In this document: positions 27,271 through 38,607 of the stretch, one piece after another
Position numbering within the stretch: position 1 is the first letter of the stretch
How the letters are laid out: every line of letters starts with the position of its first letter
Program-made: the position numbers and the translations under genes
The notes under the pieces: generated by a model
Told to the model about the DNA's origin: nothing
Seen by the model: only the letters and a program-made list of their open reading frames with translations
Database searches by the model: none
Source: Aquimarina amphilecti
GTDB taxonomy: Bacteria > Bacteroidota > Bacteroidia > Flavobacteriales > Flavobacteriaceae
Assembly (NCBI RefSeq): GCF_900109375.1
Contig: NZ_FOAB01000006.1
Coordinates: forward strand, 62,001 to 126,000
Direction of reading: 5' to 3'
Length of the DNA: 64,000 nt

Positions 27271-27318
27271 GAAGAATCATTATATTGCGACTTACCTCTA
27301 AAATATTTTCACCCCAAA

Positions 27319-27840
27319 ATGAAGAGAATACTGTTTGTAATTATATTAGCTTGTCTTTCAACTGTGTTGAATGCGCAATATGAACCAAGTGCTATAAATT
27401 ATGGAGTAGTAGCCGTTAAGAGTTTTAGTTCCATAGAAGAAGTTGGATTAGGAGTGAGAATAGAATACGCTCCTAATTGTTATACAACTTATATGGGAGA
27501 GTATAATCGCTTGTTCTCGATTGGGACTAGTGATGAAGTAGAAGGATATAATGAACTTGCTCTTGGAGTTAATCTAATTTTGTTTAACTGGTATCCTACT
27601 ACTATAACTGCTGGATTTGGTTATATTGGTAATGATTCAAGTGCTTTTGAAGAAATTGAAGATGATGCATTAATAGCTTTTACAAGCGGAGACTTTAATC
27701 ATGGAGCTCAGATTAAATTAAGAGCTTTACATCAGATTGCGGTTCCGGTTCATATTTTTGCTGAATTTAATATAAAAAGTTTGGGAAGACGATATGATAC
27801 GTTTCTAATTGGATTTAGTTATGATTTTGATGCAAGATAA
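27319..27840 (+). CDS. Exported beta-strand-rich protein, first of a tandem pair
   Basis: I do not recognise this protein. It has a signal peptide (about 1-19, ending LNAQ), then alternating strands with conserved Gly/Tyr and the tail GRRYDTFLIGFSYDF, consistent with a small barrel or adhesin fold. The next gene (27856-28381) encodes a paralogue with the same tail (GRRYDTF), the same YNRxF and the same GFGYIGND/GIGYVGND stretch, so the pair is a tandem duplication. It lies 48 nt after the NtrC-like regulator. Confidence 0.65.
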   Translation: MKRILFVIILACLSTVLNAQYEPSAINYGVVAVKSFSSIEEVGLGVRIEYAPNCYTTYMGEYNRLFSIGTSDEVEGYNELALGVNLILFNWYPTTITAGFGYIGNDSSAFEEIEDDALIAFTSGDFNHGAQIKLRALHQIAVPVHIFAEFNIKSLGRRYDTFLIGFSYDFDAR

Positions 27841-27855
27841 TTATGCTATTTTTCT

Positions 27856-28381
27856 ATGATGAAAATAGTGCTCTTTGTTTTTGTTCTTTTAGTTTCGACC
27901 GTGATATCTTCTCAAGATTCTTATGAAAACGGGAGTATAGATTTTGGCTTAGGAGCCGTAATAAGTGTTGGTCTACAAGAAGAAGTAGGTTTTAATATAA
28001 GATCTCAGTTTACGTCTTCGACAAAAAAATCTACATATATAGTAGAGTATAATCGTTTTTTTATTAAAGAGTTTGAAAATACAGAGGTCTACAATGATTT
28101 TGGTGTTGCTTATAATGTACGATTAATTCATTGGGAAAGTTTAAGTGTTACAGGAGGGATTGGATATGTAGGAAATGATTATGAAGTACTAAGCAAAGCA
28201 GAAGACACATCTAATCTTTTTTTTTTCTACAGAAAATTTTAATCATGGCGTAGAGCTTAAATTTAGAGGTTTATATAATGTTATTACTCCTATACATATG
28301 TTTTTGGAGTTAAATCTAAAGAGTTTTGGAAGGCGTTATGATACATTCTCCTTTGGTCTTACATATTCTTTAGGTATTTAG
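27856..28381 (+). pseudogene. Frameshifted paralogue of the preceding gene
   Basis: The open frame stops at 28242 (128 codons). After a T10 run at 28217-28226 the expected paralogous sequence continues in another frame as FNHGVELKFRGLYNV and ends SFGRRYDTFSFGLTYS, stop at 28379-28381. These match NHGAQIKLRAL and SLGRRYDTFLIGFSY of the upstream gene. A T9 or T12 run would restore the frame, giving about 174 residues. It is either a sequencing indel, a recent pseudogene, or a phase-variable gene. Confidence 0.8.
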
Positions 28382-28454
28382 TCTTACTTAACATTTTTCT
28401 TTTTTCACCAATCTAAAACTTTAGTATCTTACCAGAGATAATACAAATCCAACT

Positions 28455-29333
28455 ATGAATAAAATAGATCACGAAGATTTCAGAGTTTCTCAACCAATAG
28501 AATTGTCAAAAATTCCTACAACATATGATTTGGGAGAAAGTGAAAAAAAAGTTGAAAAAGAACTTGAAAAGGTTCGGGAGAAATTAGGAAAGTTTCAGGA
28601 TACAATATATGCACATGATAAATATGCAATTCTAATTTGTTTACAAGGAATGGATACGGCCGGAAAAGATAGTCTTATCCGTGAAGTTTTTAAAGATTTT
28701 AATACAAGAGGAATTGTAGTTCATAGTTTTAAAGTTCCAACAGAATTAGAGCTTGGTCATGATTACTTATGGAGACATTATATAGCCTTGCCACAACGAG
28801 GAAGATTTTCTGTCTTTAATAGAACACATTATGAAAATGTTTTAGTGACTAGAGTACACCCACAATATATTATGGGAGAAAAGCTACCGAATATTAATTC
28901 AGTAGCGGATATTGATGATGCGTTTTGGGAAAAACGTTTTGAACAGATAAGGAATTTTGAAAAACACATAGCAGAAAATGGAACACTAGTTTATAAATTT
29001 TATCTTCATTTATCTAAAGATGAACAAAAAAACAGACTACTTCGTAGGTTAGAAAAGAAAGAGAAAAATTGGAAGTTTTCTTCGGGAGACCTTAAGGAAA
29101 GAAAACTTTGGGATGATTATCAATCTTGTTATCAGGATGCAATAAATAAAACGTCTTTACCATATGCTCCTTGGTATGTAATTCCTGCGGACGATAAGCC
29201 TACGGCAAGGTATATTGTTGCAAAAACATTATACGATACCTTGATAAAGTTTGATGATATAAGAGAACCAGAATTGGATGAAAAGACCAAATCAAATATA
29301 GAACAATACAAACAACAACTAGAAAACGAATAA
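28455..29333 (+). CDS. PPK2-family polyphosphate:nucleotide phosphotransferase
   Basis: This is a polyphosphate kinase 2 family enzyme that uses polyphosphate to phosphorylate nucleoside mono- or diphosphates (or the reverse). The Walker A motif GMDTAGKDSLI (about 64-74), the second conserved FNRTHYENVLVTRV and the C-terminal lid region with Lys/Arg clusters (RRLEKKEKNW) are present. Length (292 aa) fits single-domain class I or III PPK2. It stands alone between the exported pair and the M28 peptidase; subclass cannot be assigned by eye. Confidence 0.9.
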   Translation: MNKIDHEDFRVSQPIELSKIPTTYDLGESEKKVEKELEKVREKLGKFQDTIYAHDKYAILICLQGMDTAGKDSLIREVFKDFNTRGIVVHSFKVPTELELGHDYLWRHYIALPQRGRFSVFNRTHYENVLVTRVHPQYIMGEKLPNINSVADIDDAFWEKRFEQIRNFEKHIAENGTLVYKFYLHLSKDEQKNRLLRRLEKKEKNWKFSSGDLKERKLWDDYQSCYQDAINKTSLPYAPWYVIPADDKPTARYIVAKTLYDTLIKFDDIREPELDEKTKSNIEQYKQQLENE

Positions 29334-29371
29334 TAGAATAATTACAATAATATTATAAAAAAAATACCTCT

Positions 29372-30760
29372 GTGAGAAATATAGTCCTTATCCTTTTTAT
29401 AGCTTTTTCCTTTTCCTCTTATAGTCAAAGGGACAATAAAAAAGAAGATTCGATAGCAATTAGAAACTTTTACAATACTTCATTATTAGAAGGTAAAAGT
29501 TATACTTGGTTAGATTACTTGTCCAATCAGATAGGTCCAAGGTTATCAGGATCTCTAAACGCTCAAAAAGCAGTTGAATGGACGGAACAAGAGCTTAAGG
29601 ATGTTGGATTGGATAAAGTATGGTTACAATCTGTAATGGTTCCTAAGTGGACAAGAGGAGTTACTGAGTTTGCTTATATAGAAACTGATCCAGGTCAAAC
29701 AACTAATGTTCCGATATGTGCTCTTGGAGGGTCAGTACCTACACCTATCGGAGGAGTAAAAGCCGAAATAGTTGAGGTAAAAGGATTAGAAGACCTTCGA
29801 AAACTTGGTACAGATAATATAGAAGGAAAAATAGTATTTTATAATCGTCCAATGCAAGCTGATCTAATAAATACTTTTGAAGCCTATGGAGGATGTGTGG
29901 ATCAACGATATTCCGGAGCAGCTGAAGCAGCTAAGTTTGGTGCAGTAGGTGTAATTGTTCGATCAATGAATTTAAGATTAGATGATTTTCCGCATACAGG
30001 TACCATGAGTTATGGAAACCTAACTGATTTAGAAAAAATTCCGGCAGCTGCTATAAGTACTAATGGTGCAGAATTATTACATTCTATGTTAACTCTAAAT
30101 CCAAAAATAAAGTTCTTATTAAATATGAATTGTCGTAGCTGGAAAGATGTAGAATCTTTTAATGTAATTGGAGAAATTACAGGAAGTGAATTTCCTAATG
30201 AATATATGGTTGTAGGTGGACACCTCGACTCTTGGGATTTAGGTGATGGTTCACACGATGATGGGGCCGGAGTAGTTCAATCTATGGAGGTACTTAGATT
30301 GTTTAAAGAAACTGGATACAAACCTAAAAGATCTATTAGAGTAGTTTTATTTATGAATGAAGAAAATGGGTTAAGAGGTGGAAAGAAATATGCAAAAGTT
30401 GCCAAAAGCAAAAATGAGAATCATGTTTTTGCATTAGAAAGCGATGCTGGGGGGTTTACACCGAGAGGTTTCTCTTTTGATTGTGACAGTAATAATTTTG
30501 ATCAGATTCAAAGTTGGAAATCACTTTTTGAGCCTTATTTAGTTCATTATTTTGCTAGAGGTGGTAGTGGAGCTGATATAGGTCCTTTAAAAAAGGATGG
30601 AATTGTATTAGCTGGACTTCGTCCAGATTCTCAACGCTATTTTGATTATCATCATGCTAAAAATGACACTTTTGATGCTATCAATAAGAGAGAATTGGAA
30701 TTAGGTGCTGCTACTATGGCAAGTTTGGTATATCTCTTCGATAAATATGGAGTTAAGTAA
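29372..30760 (+). CDS. M28-family aminopeptidase/carboxypeptidase with PA insert
   Basis: This is a secreted zinc peptidase of family M28. A GTG start (29372) precedes a signal peptide (about 1-18, ending SYSQ). A PA-type insert (about 120-250) includes NRPMQADLI. The catalytic domain has the co-catalytic zinc ligands: His in GGHLDSWDLGDG, Asp in HDDGAGV, Glu pair in NEENGLRGG, Asp in ESDAGG and His in YHHAKNDTFD. Length (462 aa) is in line with the PSMA/Q-peptidase-like members. Nothing nearby shows its substrate. It is followed by the long upstream region of the CAZyme locus. Confidence 0.92.
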   Translation: MRNIVLILFIAFSFSSYSQRDNKKEDSIAIRNFYNTSLLEGKSYTWLDYLSNQIGPRLSGSLNAQKAVEWTEQELKDVGLDKVWLQSVMVPKWTRGVTEFAYIETDPGQTTNVPICALGGSVPTPIGGVKAEIVEVKGLEDLRKLGTDNIEGKIVFYNRPMQADLINTFEAYGGCVDQRYSGAAEAAKFGAVGVIVRSMNLRLDDFPHTGTMSYGNLTDLEKIPAAAISTNGAELLHSMLTLNPKIKFLLNMNCRSWKDVESFNVIGEITGSEFPNEYMVVGGHLDSWDLGDGSHDDGAGVVQSMEVLRLFKETGYKPKRSIRVVLFMNEENGLRGGKKYAKVAKSKNENHVFALESDAGGFTPRGFSFDCDSNNFDQIQSWKSLFEPYLVHYFARGGSGADIGPLKKDGIVLAGLRPDSQRYFDYHHAKNDTFDAINKRELELGAATMASLVYLFDKYGVK

Positions 30761-31085
30761 AATTTTTGGAACGGTTCAAATAAAAATTCAGAAATCACTC
30801 GTATTTTAATAGATAAAAACCTTCGGATATTATATTAATACATTATAATTTTTTGGGGGAATTTGCGCTTTTCGTCTGATATTGTGTGAAATTGAAAAAA
30901 CAATGTAAGTTGTTTCTTGTTTAAGAATTTAACTTTTTTATGAAAATTTTTATAAGAAATATTATTGAAAAATGATTTTTCGTTAAATTATGCTGTGGTT
31001 TTACCATTGGCGAAGTTTTCTTTTCTTGTAAATCGTCTTTTTTTTTGTCTTTTTTTTCATTCTTTTTTCTTAGCATCTTCTTAAC

Positions 31086-31107
31086 AACGAAACTTTTTTC
31101 GTTTTTT
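31086..31107 (+). terminator. Weak terminator-like hairpin
   Basis: AACGAAA (31086-31092) pairs with TTTCGTT (31097-31103) over a CTTT loop and is followed by TTTT. It could end M28 transcripts, although it lies about 325 nt past that gene. Confidence 0.35.
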
Positions 31108-31603
31108 AATAATTAAGAAAAACAAATTGGCTTTTCTTTTATAGCCCAAAAACAGTAAGCTTTGAGATTAATAGTTAAAAATAAAAAGTTATAGATAAAA
31201 CTTGTTAAGAGTTAGTAAAGGTGATTGGTGTTACTTTTTTACCTCGGAGTTGTCATAACTTTATTCAACGATTCAAACGATATTTCTATACCAAATCAAA
31301 ATTACAAGATCAAGATTTTGAAAAATAGTTTATCGATGAACGGACAAGTAAACGTAACAATCGTCATGTCAGGCATTTTCCCAATTTATGTTTGATATGG
31401 TTTTAATGACAATTAACTTAAAACTATACTACCTATGAACAAACTTACTAACAACAAAATAGCATTGTCTTCTATACTATTTTATTTAGAATCGAATTTT
31501 TATCATCATTCTAAATCAATTTGTCTTAGCCGAACCGTTTAGGACTCTTATACATACTTAACTAAAATTTTAAAGAAAGTTCGTTTTAAACAAAGGATAT
31601 ATA

Positions 31604-31635
31604 GATAAATAAATTGGTTGACCAATTTATTTATC
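31604..31635. promoter_or_regulatory. 32-nt near-perfect palindrome upstream of the GH9-GH48 gene
   Basis: GATAAATAAATTGGT (31604-31618) and its exact reverse complement (31621-31635) are separated by 2 nt. With no T tract after it, it resembles an operator more than a terminator, though it could fold into a 14-bp hairpin with a TTGA loop in RNA. Its right end touches the first ATCGAAT repeat. Confidence 0.6.
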
Positions 31636-31724
31636 GAATACTAATCCTTCTAATACGAATTCTCTTTAAACCAGACCATTTAATAATTTGAAGTATAGTA
31701 GTAGTTCGCATAAGACTACTTTCA
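31634..31724 (+). promoter_or_regulatory. Shared CAZyme-locus promoter motif (copy 1)
   Basis: TCGAATACT (31634) and ACGAATTCT (31655) are 21 nt apart, and TTAATA begins 25 nt after the second (31680). A degenerate -7 box, TACTTTCA, starts 37 nt after that (31717). The same layout recurs ahead of four other genes in this locus. Confidence 0.6.
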
Positions 31725-31791
31725 ATGCTTTTTTAACAACAAAATCAAAAAAAACAATTTTCAAAACACAATTCTTAAAACTACACTAACA

Positions 31792-34700
31792 ATGAGAAAT
31801 TTAATTAAAATAAGCACTATGATATTATTGTGCTTATTCTGTGCCAAATCATCCGCACAGTTTAATTATGGAGAAGCTTTGCAGAAATCTTTGCTTTTCT
31901 ATGAGACACAACAATCTGGAAAATTACCCGATTGGAATAGAATAAGTTGGCGATCTGATTCAGGAGTCAATGATGGTGCCGATGTAGGACTTGATCTTAC
32001 AGGAGGCTGGAACGATGCTGGAGATCATGTTAAATTTGGTTTCCCAATGGCTTTTTCTGTAACCGCACTAAATTGGGGATTCCTTGAGTACAAAGACGGT
32101 TATGATACGGCAAATCAAACGGAACATTTTAAAAGAAACATAAAATGGGTAACCGATTACTTCATAAAGTGTCACCCATCTCCTAATGTTTTTTATGCGC
32201 AAGTAGCGGATAGTAAATCACAGGACCATAATTTTTGGATGCCAGCAGAGATGGTTGATGTACATCCAATGTATGGACAACGAAAATCGTATGCGTTAAC
32301 TACTAGTAATCCTGGTACAGATGTAGCTTGCGAAACAGCAGCTGCGCTAGCTTCAGCTAGTATTATTTTTAAAGATAGTGATCCTGCTTATAGTGCAACA
32401 TTATTAGATCATGCTATAGAATTGTATGAGTTTGGTGATAACCATAGAGGACTTTACACTTCTGAAGGTAATATACCTGCCGTGGGAACTTATACTTCAG
32501 GTAATTTTCAAGATGAATTAACTTGGGGAGCACTTTGGTTATACAAAGCTACAGGAGATCAAAAGTACTTAGATAAGGCTGAAGCCGAATATGCACAACC
32601 GGATTTTTTATGGAGTCTTGTATGGGAAGATAAATCTTATGGGAACATGGTTTTGTTATCAATTATTACGGGAAAAGAAATCTATAAAGTTGATGCAGAA
32701 CGTCATTTAGACTGGTGGCAAGAAGGAAATGGAGGCGTTAATTATTCTCCTGGAGGTCAAGCGCATTTAACACAATGGGGTTCCTTACGTCATGCAATGA
32801 ATGCTTCATTAACCGCTCTTATATATAGTGATAATGTGAATACTCCTAAGAGTGCTCAATATCGTAATTTTGCTATAAATCAGGTAAACTACGCTTTAGG
32901 TGATAATCCAAATAATAGAAGTTTAGTAACTGGATTTGGAGTTAATCCACCTACAAAACCTCACCATAGAGGGCAACATTCTAGTTGGTCTAGGAGTAGT
33001 GCTAACCCTGTAGAGTCAAGACATACCATGTGGGGAGCATTGATGGGAGGTCCTGCTAAACCTGATGATTTCTTTATTGAAGACAGAGATGATTTTCAGG
33101 CAAATGAAGTAGCTACGGATTATAATGCTTGTTATCAAGGAGTATTGGCTAGAATGGTAATGGAGTTCGGAGGATCATCTTTACCTAATTTTCCTCAACC
33201 AGAAACTCCTGGATTGGAGTTTGCGAATGAGGTGAAATTAAATAATGATCAATCAAAATTTACTGAAGTAGCAATTTGGTTAAATAACCGTTCTGGATGG
33301 CCTGCAAGAGTTCCTAATACATTAACTGCACGTTATTTTGTGGATATTTCTGAAGGTATTGCAGCAGGATTTAATGTTAGCGATTATGAACTTACAGCTC
33401 GTGGAGCTGGAAATACTACTATTAATGCGTTACAAGAATGGGATGCTTCTAGTAATATTTATTATGCGGAAATAGAAGTAGATCAAGATAATATGCCTTT
33501 TCCTGGAGGACAAGGTGAGTATAGAAGTGAGATTCAATTAAGAGTTTCATTACCGACAAGTGCACCAGAAACAGCATGGGATGCATCAAACGATTTTTCT
33601 TATCAAGGATTAACTAGTGGGTTACAAATTTCTGATAATGTACCAATTTATGCAGATGGAGTATTGGTAGGAGGAAGAGAGCCAAATGGAGGAGAAGTAC
33701 CTATAGCATCCTTTACAGCTACTCCAGAATCAGGAACAGCTCCGTTAGAAGTATCATTTGATGCTTCTACATCTTCAGATCCTAATGGTGATTCATTGAG
33801 TTATAATTGGGATTTTGGTAATGGTCAATCATCTTCGGTAGCCGATCCATTAATTACATATACAGAAATAGGATCTTATTTAGTAACTCTTACGGTAAAT
33901 GATGGAACGAATACTTCCTCAGAATTTACAAGAACAATTACTGTACTTGATGGTAATATAGCGCCGATAGCTGATTTTTCTGCTACACCAACTACAGGAG
34001 TAGCTCCAGTAACCGTAAATTTTGACGCATCAACTTCTTCTGATGAAAATGGTGATTCGTTAACATATATATGGGACTTCGGTGATGGAGAATCAGGGTC
34101 TGGAGTAACAATTGCACATGAATATGCAGTTATAGGAGAATATGATGCTCAACTTACCGTAAGTGATGGTAGTAAAGAAGATATAAAAACAATTACGATT
34201 ACGGTTACAGATGGAAGTCCAGTTGCTGCTTTTACAGTAAGCACTGATTCAGGAATTGCTCCACTAGATGTTACGTTTGATGCTTCTGGGTCCTCAGATC
34301 CAACTGGAGGAAGCCTTTCATATAGTTGGGATTTAGGAAATGGTCAAACTGCTTCTACAATAGCAACTTCTGCAACTTATACGGATATAGGAGAAATAAC
34401 TATAACGTTAACCGTGACTAATGCTTTAGGCGATACGGATTCAGAAACAAAAACTATTAATGTTACAGATGGTAGCGTTAGCTGTGCTTTTGATACACCG
34501 ATACCTAACGCCTTGTCTTCTATTAACGAAGAATTTCAAAATGTATTCGTCTTAGGTGATGGAGGTCCTAACTTGGATAATGTTGCTAAATTTAACATAA
34601 ACTGGAGTTTAGAAAACAATGGATTATATCAGTTTTCTGTAAATACTAATAATGGTACTCCTAATTGGTGGAATGATTTCCTGCCAAATATTACTCAAAA

Positions 34701-37700
34701 TTTTAATTCTTCACAGCCGGAAATTACAATTACAGGTTCTGGTTTTGCAGGGCTTGATGGTTCATATTATGTAACAATCGATGAAGGTAATTTTGTTTTA
34801 GTTTCTAAGACAGCTGGATTTACTATTTATTTTAGTACATCTGCTACCGCACCGGATTGTGATGGAGGAATTTCTAATCCAATAATAACCGATGGAGGTA
34901 CTATAACTGGAGGTCCATTTGCGTTTACTGTAGGAGATGGTGTTGCAGATAATGTTTCAGGAATTTCTTTAGCAGGGAATATAGGTGCTAATTCTCAGTG
35001 GGTAGTAACCGATGATCAGAATGTTATTTTAGGATTACCTGGAAATATAGAGGATGTTGATTTTGATGGAGCAGGAACAGGAACTTGTCTAATTTGGCAC
35101 CTGAGTTATGAAGATGGATTGCAAGGTTTGGATGCAAATGCTAATGTTTCAGACTTAGTAGGGGATTTTGACTTTTCTAATTCAATAGATGTTGTAAGAA
35201 ATCCAGTAGATCAGCCTGGAACTGATGGAGGAGTTATCTCAGGAGGTCCATTTACATTTACTGTAGGAGATGGTATTGCAGATAATGTTTCGGGAATTTC
35301 TTTAACAGGGAATACAGGTGCTAATTCTCAATGGGTAGTAACCGATGATCAGAATGTTATTTTAGGATTACCAGGAAATATAGAAGATGTTGATTTTGAC
35401 GGAGCAGGAACAGGAACTTGTTTAATTTGGCATCTTAGTTACGAGGATGGGTTACAAGGATTAACACCAGATACCAATGTATCCGCATTAGTGGGAGATT
35501 TTGATTTTTCTAATTCTATAACAGTTGTAAGAAACCCAGTTTCTACAGGGAGTGATTGTACTTTTGAAACTCCGGTTGTTTCGGCTTTACCATCTATAGA
35601 TAATAGATATACTAACATATTTGTATTAGGTGATGGAGGTCCAGATCCTAGTAACATTAGAGAGTTTACTATCAATTGGAATTTAGAAAATAATGGATTG
35701 TATCAATTTGCTATTAATACAAATAACGGTACTCCTAACTGGTATATAGACCTTACTGGAAATCTAACGCATAATTTTAATGCTCCTCAACCAGAAGCAA
35801 TTTTATCAGGAACTCAGGTTACTGGTTTGGATGGCGAGTATTGGGTTACTGTAGATGGAGATAATTTTGTAATGGTTTCTAAGAATGGTGGATTTACACT
35901 TTATTTTAGTTTAACTTCTACAGCACCTGATTGTGATAATAATGGTGGAGGTAATACAGATCCTGTAGCGGATATTTCTGCAACGCCTATTTCTGGAGAA
36001 GCTCCATTATTAGTAACTTTTGATGCAGTTGCCTCTACTGACGCGGATGGAGATGCATTAAGTTATGCTTGGGATTTTGGAGATGGTAATACTGCTAATG
36101 GAGTCACTGTAGAAAATACATTCACTTCCATAGGAGATTATTCGGTGACTCTAATCGTAGATGACGGTAATGGAGGAACTGATCAAGCAGTTATAACAAT
36201 TACGGTAACTGATGGTGATATCATAATTAACCCACCTACTGGTGAAAATGCATATATCGATCGTTTTATCGAAATGAGAAATGAATTTTATGACCCTGCT
36301 AATGGATATTTTAGTGCAGATGGTTCTCCGCATCATTCAGTAGAGACATTAATCGTAGAAGCTCCTGATTACGGTCATGAGTCTACTAGTGAGTTATATT
36401 CATATTGGTTATGGTTAGAAGTGATGAATGGAAGAATCACAAAAGATTGGGCTCCATTAAATAATGTTTGGAATAAAATCGAAGAATTTATAATTCCTAC
36501 TACAGCAGATCAACCTAGTAATGGAGCTTATAATGCTTCATCACCAGCAGCATTTGCTAGTGAATTCCCTTTACCAAGTGATTATCCGGCACCACTTAAT
36601 TTTAGTGCTCCTGTTGGATCAGATCCAGTTTCACCGGATTTAACGGCGACATATGGTGCTGATATTTATCAGATGCACTGGTTATTGGATAATGATAATT
36701 TTTACGGATTTGGAAATAGAGGTGATGGTGTAAGTACACCTTCTTATATCAATACGTTCCAGAGAGGAGAACAGGAGTCAGTTTATGAAACTGTACCCCA
36801 CCCATCTTGGGAGAGTTTCGACTGGGGAGGTACCAATGGATATCTTCCATTATTTATTGAAGATCAAAATTATGCGCAGCAGTGGAGGTATACAAGTGCC
36901 CCTGATGCAGATGCAAGAGCAGTACAGGCAATGTACTGGGCTCAAGTTTATGCAAAAGAACAAGGAGCGAGTTTAGGAAGCTTGGATTTAGATAAAGCAT
37001 CTAAAATGGGAGATTTCTTAAGGCTATCAATGTTTGATAAATATTTTAAACCCATGGGAGTACAAAGTGCAACCAGTGGAGCGGGATCTGGATATGACAG
37101 TGCACATTACTTAATGTCGTGGTACATGTCTTGGGGTGGTTCGGCAGATCCTGCTTCGCAATGGGCCTTTAGAATAAGTTCTAGTCACTGCCACTTTGGA
37201 TATCAAAATCCTATGGCTGCATATGCTTTAACTCAGGTAGATGAGTTAAAACCAATATCTCAAAATGGAGAAAGAGATTGGACCGAAAGTTTAAAAAGAC
37301 AAATGGAATTTTATACTTGGTTGCAGTCTAAAGAAGGTGCTATCGCTGGTGGAGCAACTAATAGTTGGAACGGAGATTATAGTCCATATCCTGCTGGTAA
37401 ATCTACATTCTATGATATGGCTTTTGATACAGATCCTGTATATCATGATCCGGGAAGTGGAACTTGGTTCGGATGGCAAGCATGGTCTATGGAGAGAGTG
37501 GCAGAGTATTACTATATCACAAATGATCCTATGGCAAAATCTTTAATGGACAAATGGGCTACTTGGGTAAAAAGCGAAGTAAAACTTATCGGTACGGATG
37601 ATTTCGAAATACCAGCTACGTTAGAGTGGACAGGTGAACCAGATACCTGGAATCCTGATAGTCCTGGAAGTAATAATAGCCTAAGCGTAGTCGTTACAGA

Positions 37701-38412
37701 TTATGGTAAAGATTTAGGTGTAGCAGCTTCTATGGCAAAAGCACTTATTTATTATGCGGCAGCTACTCAAAAGCATGCTACCTTAGATACAGAATCTCGT
37801 GATTTAGCGAAACAAGTATTAGATAGAATGTGGAATACCTACAGAGATGATAAAGGAGTCTCTTCTCCGGAAGATAGAGGAGATTTCAGCAGAATTTTTG
37901 AAGAAGAAGTTTATATTCCTAATGGATTCAGCGGAACAATGCCTAATGGAGATCAGATCAAACCTGGAATTACGTTCTTAGATATAAGATCTGATTATAA
38001 AAATGATCCTGATTTTGATAGGTTGGAAGCAGCGTACAATGCTGGGGAAGAATATACACAACGCTATCATAGAAGTTGGGCTCAGATTGAAGTAGCTTTA
38101 GCAAATGCAGAGTTTGGATTCTTTTTTGGAGATCAAGAACCAGGAGTTAAAGCTCCAGAAAAAGAGCTTACTGTAAGTGCGACACCAAATCCTGCTTCAG
38201 ATTATATTACCGTTTCTACTAATTTTGATATGAAAAATGTTAGAATTAGAATGATAGATATTGCAGGTAATGTGATTAGGACAGAATCTATGAAAAATGA
38301 GCAAAAGTCTACTAGACTTTCTGTTAATGGATTGCCTTCTGGTATGTATATTTTAGAAATTTATGATATAACTACTGGAGATAAATTCAGAAATAAGATT
38401 ATCAAAAATTAG
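31792..38412 (+). CDS. GH9-CBM3-PKD-GH48 bifunctional cellulase with T9SS sorting tail
   Basis: This is a 2206-residue secreted cellulase with two catalytic domains. After a signal peptide (1-23), GH9 (about 24-465) has Asp75/Asp78 in the DAGD motif, the HHRGQH motif and the acid Glu439 in NEVATDYN. A fused CBM3c-like module (about 470-630) follows, as in processive GH9 endoglucanases. Then come three PKD domains (about 636-890), an unknown module with Cys at both ends (898-1023), two 111-residue tandem repeats (about 1034-1250), a second copy of the unknown module (1256-1381), a fourth PKD and a full GH48 (about 1480-2118) with [15 protein letters not shown] (Glu1518, Glu1530). The end is a T9SS type A sorting domain. 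The GH9+GH48 layout recalls CelA of Caldicellulosiruptor. Confidence 0.93.
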   Translation: MRNLIKISTMILLCLFCAKSSAQFNYGEALQKSLLFYETQQSGKLPDWNRISWRSDSGVNDGADVGLDLTGGWNDAGDHVKFGFPMAFSVTALNWGFLEYKDGYDTANQTEHFKRNIKWVTDYFIKCHPSPNVFYAQVADSKSQDHNFWMPAEMVDVHPMYGQRKSYALTTSNPGTDVACETAAALASASIIFKDSDPAYSATLLDHAIELYEFGDNHRGLYTSEGNIPAVGTYTSGNFQDELTWGALWLYKATGDQKYLDKAEAEYAQPDFLWSLVWEDKSYGNMVLLSIITGKEIYKVDAERHLDWWQEGNGGVNYSPGGQAHLTQWGSLRHAMNASLTALIYSDNVNTPKSAQYRNFAINQVNYALGDNPNNRSLVTGFGVNPPTKPHHRGQHSSWSRSSANPVESRHTMWGALMGGPAKPDDFFIEDRDDFQANEVATDYNACYQGVLARMVMEFGGSSLPNFPQPETPGLEFANEVKLNNDQSKFTEVAIWLNNRSGWPARVPNTLTARYFVDISEGIAAGFNVSDYELTARGAGNTTINALQEWDASSNIYYAEIEVDQDNMPFPGGQGEYRSEIQLRVSLPTSAPETAWDASNDFSYQGLTSGLQISDNVPIYADGVLVGGREPNGGEVPIASFTATPESGTAPLEVSFDASTSSDPNGDSLSYNWDFGNGQSSSVADPLITYTEIGSYLVTLTVNDGTNTSSEFTRTITVLDGNIAPIADFSATPTTGVAPVTVNFDASTSSDENGDSLTYIWDFGDGESGSGVTIAHEYAVIGEYDAQLTVSDGSKEDIKTITITVTDGSPVAAFTVSTDSGIAPLDVTFDASGSSDPTGGSLSYSWDLGNGQTASTIATSATYTDIGEITITLTVTNALGDTDSETKTINVTDGSVSCAFDTPIPNALSSINEEFQNVFVLGDGGPNLDNVAKFNINWSLENNGLYQFSVNTNNGTPNWWNDFLPNITQNFNSSQPEITITGSGFAGLDGSYYVTIDEGNFVLVSKTAGFTIYFSTSATAPDCDGGISNPIITDGGTITGGPFAFTVGDGVADNVSGISLAGNIGANSQWVVTDDQNVILGLPGNIEDVDFDGAGTGTCLIWHLSYEDGLQGLDANANVSDLVGDFDFSNSIDVVRNPVDQPGTDGGVISGGPFTFTVGDGIADNVSGISLTGNTGANSQWVVTDDQNVILGLPGNIEDVDFDGAGTGTCLIWHLSYEDGLQGLTPDTNVSALVGDFDFSNSITVVRNPVSTGSDCTFETPVVSALPSIDNRYTNIFVLGDGGPDPSNIREFTINWNLENNGLYQFAINTNNGTPNWYIDLTGNLTHNFNAPQPEAILSGTQVTGLDGEYWVTVDGDNFVMVSKNGGFTLYFSLTSTAPDCDNNGGGNTDPVADISATPISGEAPLLVTFDAVASTDADGDALSYAWDFGDGNTANGVTVENTFTSIGDYSVTLIVDDGNGGTDQAVITITVTDGDIIINPPTGENAYIDRFIEMRNEFYDPANGYFSADGSPHHSVETLIVEAPDYGHESTSELYSYWLWLEVMNGRITKDWAPLNNVWNKIEEFIIPTTADQPSNGAYNASSPAAFASEFPLPSDYPAPLNFSAPVGSDPVSPDLTATYGADIYQMHWLLDNDNFYGFGNRGDGVSTPSYINTFQRGEQESVYETVPHPSWESFDWGGTNGYLPLFIEDQNYAQQWRYTSAPDADARAVQAMYWAQVYAKEQGASLGSLDLDKASKMGDFLRLSMFDKYFKPMGVQSATSGAGSGYDSAHYLMSWYMSWGGSADPASQWAFRISSSHCHFGYQNPMAAYALTQVDELKPISQNGERDWTESLKRQMEFYTWLQSKEGAIAGGATNSWNGDYSPYPAGKSTFYDMAFDTDPVYHDPGSGTWFGWQAWSMERVAEYYYITNDPMAKSLMDKWATWVKSEVKLIGTDDFEIPATLEWTGEPDTWNPDSPGSNNSLSVVVTDYGKDLGVAASMAKALIYYAAATQKHATLDTESRDLAKQVLDRMWNTYRDDKGVSSPEDRGDFSRIFEEEVYIPNGFSGTMPNGDQIKPGITFLDIRSDYKNDPDFDRLEAAYNAGEEYTQRYHRSWAQIEVALANAEFGFFFGDQEPGVKAPEKELTVSATPNPASDYITVSTNFDMKNVRIRMIDIAGNVIRTESMKNEQKSTRLSVNGLPSGMYILEIYDITTGDKFRNKIIKN
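34891..35556 (+). repeat. Tandem 333-nt repeat coding two 111-aa units
   Basis: Units 34891-35223 and 35224-35556 are close copies in DNA and protein (both contain [18 protein letters not shown] and [15 protein letters not shown]). The low divergence points to a recent duplication inside the GH9-GH48 gene. Similar units occur in other Bacteroidota surface proteins; their role is unknown. Confidence 0.85.
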
Positions 38413-38421
38413 TTTTAAAAG

Positions 38422-38455
38422 GAGAGAGGTTGTGAAACCTCTCTCTTTCTTTTTT
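38422..38455 (+). terminator. Terminator after the GH9-GH48 gene
   Basis: GAGAGAGGTT pairs with AACCTCTCTC over a 4-nt loop (10 bp), followed by TTTCTTTTTT. It is the clearest intrinsic terminator in the CAZyme locus. Confidence 0.85.
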
Positions 38456-38607
38456 AGTTCAATAAAACTAAATCTTCTTAAGATAGTTACGCGAATGAAA
38501 GTTTGCTAAAACATAGTTGTATCATATACTCTTTAGTAATCATACGTCTATGACAATTAATACCAATTACTATAACTACAATGCTAGTTATTGAAAAAAA
38601 TATATAC

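Larger units (their letters stand above)
30761..31791. other. 1.03-kb regulatory intergenic region ahead of the CAZyme locus
   Basis: No credible gene is present; a 35-codon ORF at 31435-31542 lacks support. From left to right I see T-rich low-complexity sequence, a small terminator-like hairpin (31086-31107), a 9-bp inverted repeat with a 15-nt loop (31484-31516, ATTTAGAAT/ATTCTAAAT), a 32-nt palindrome (31604-31635), the shared direct-repeat motif (31634-31685) and a possible -7 box (31717). The length and the stacked elements suggest heavy regulation of the GH9-GH48 gene. Confidence 0.6.

Noticed and set aside
31435..31542. A 35-codon ORF (MNKLTNNKIALSS...) in the long intergenic region
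   Set aside because: It is very short, has no signal, no clear promoter and no neighbouring coding context; random AT-rich sequence easily gives such frames.
30761..31791. A possible CRISPR or IS element in the long intergenic region
   Set aside because: No regular repeat-spacer pattern, terminal inverted repeats or transposase frame is present.
38532..38562. The shared motif ahead of the GH5 endoglucanase
   Set aside because: ACAATTAATA at 38553 matches the second element, but the first element at the expected spot (TTTAGTAAT) is poor and no -7 box follows at the right distance.
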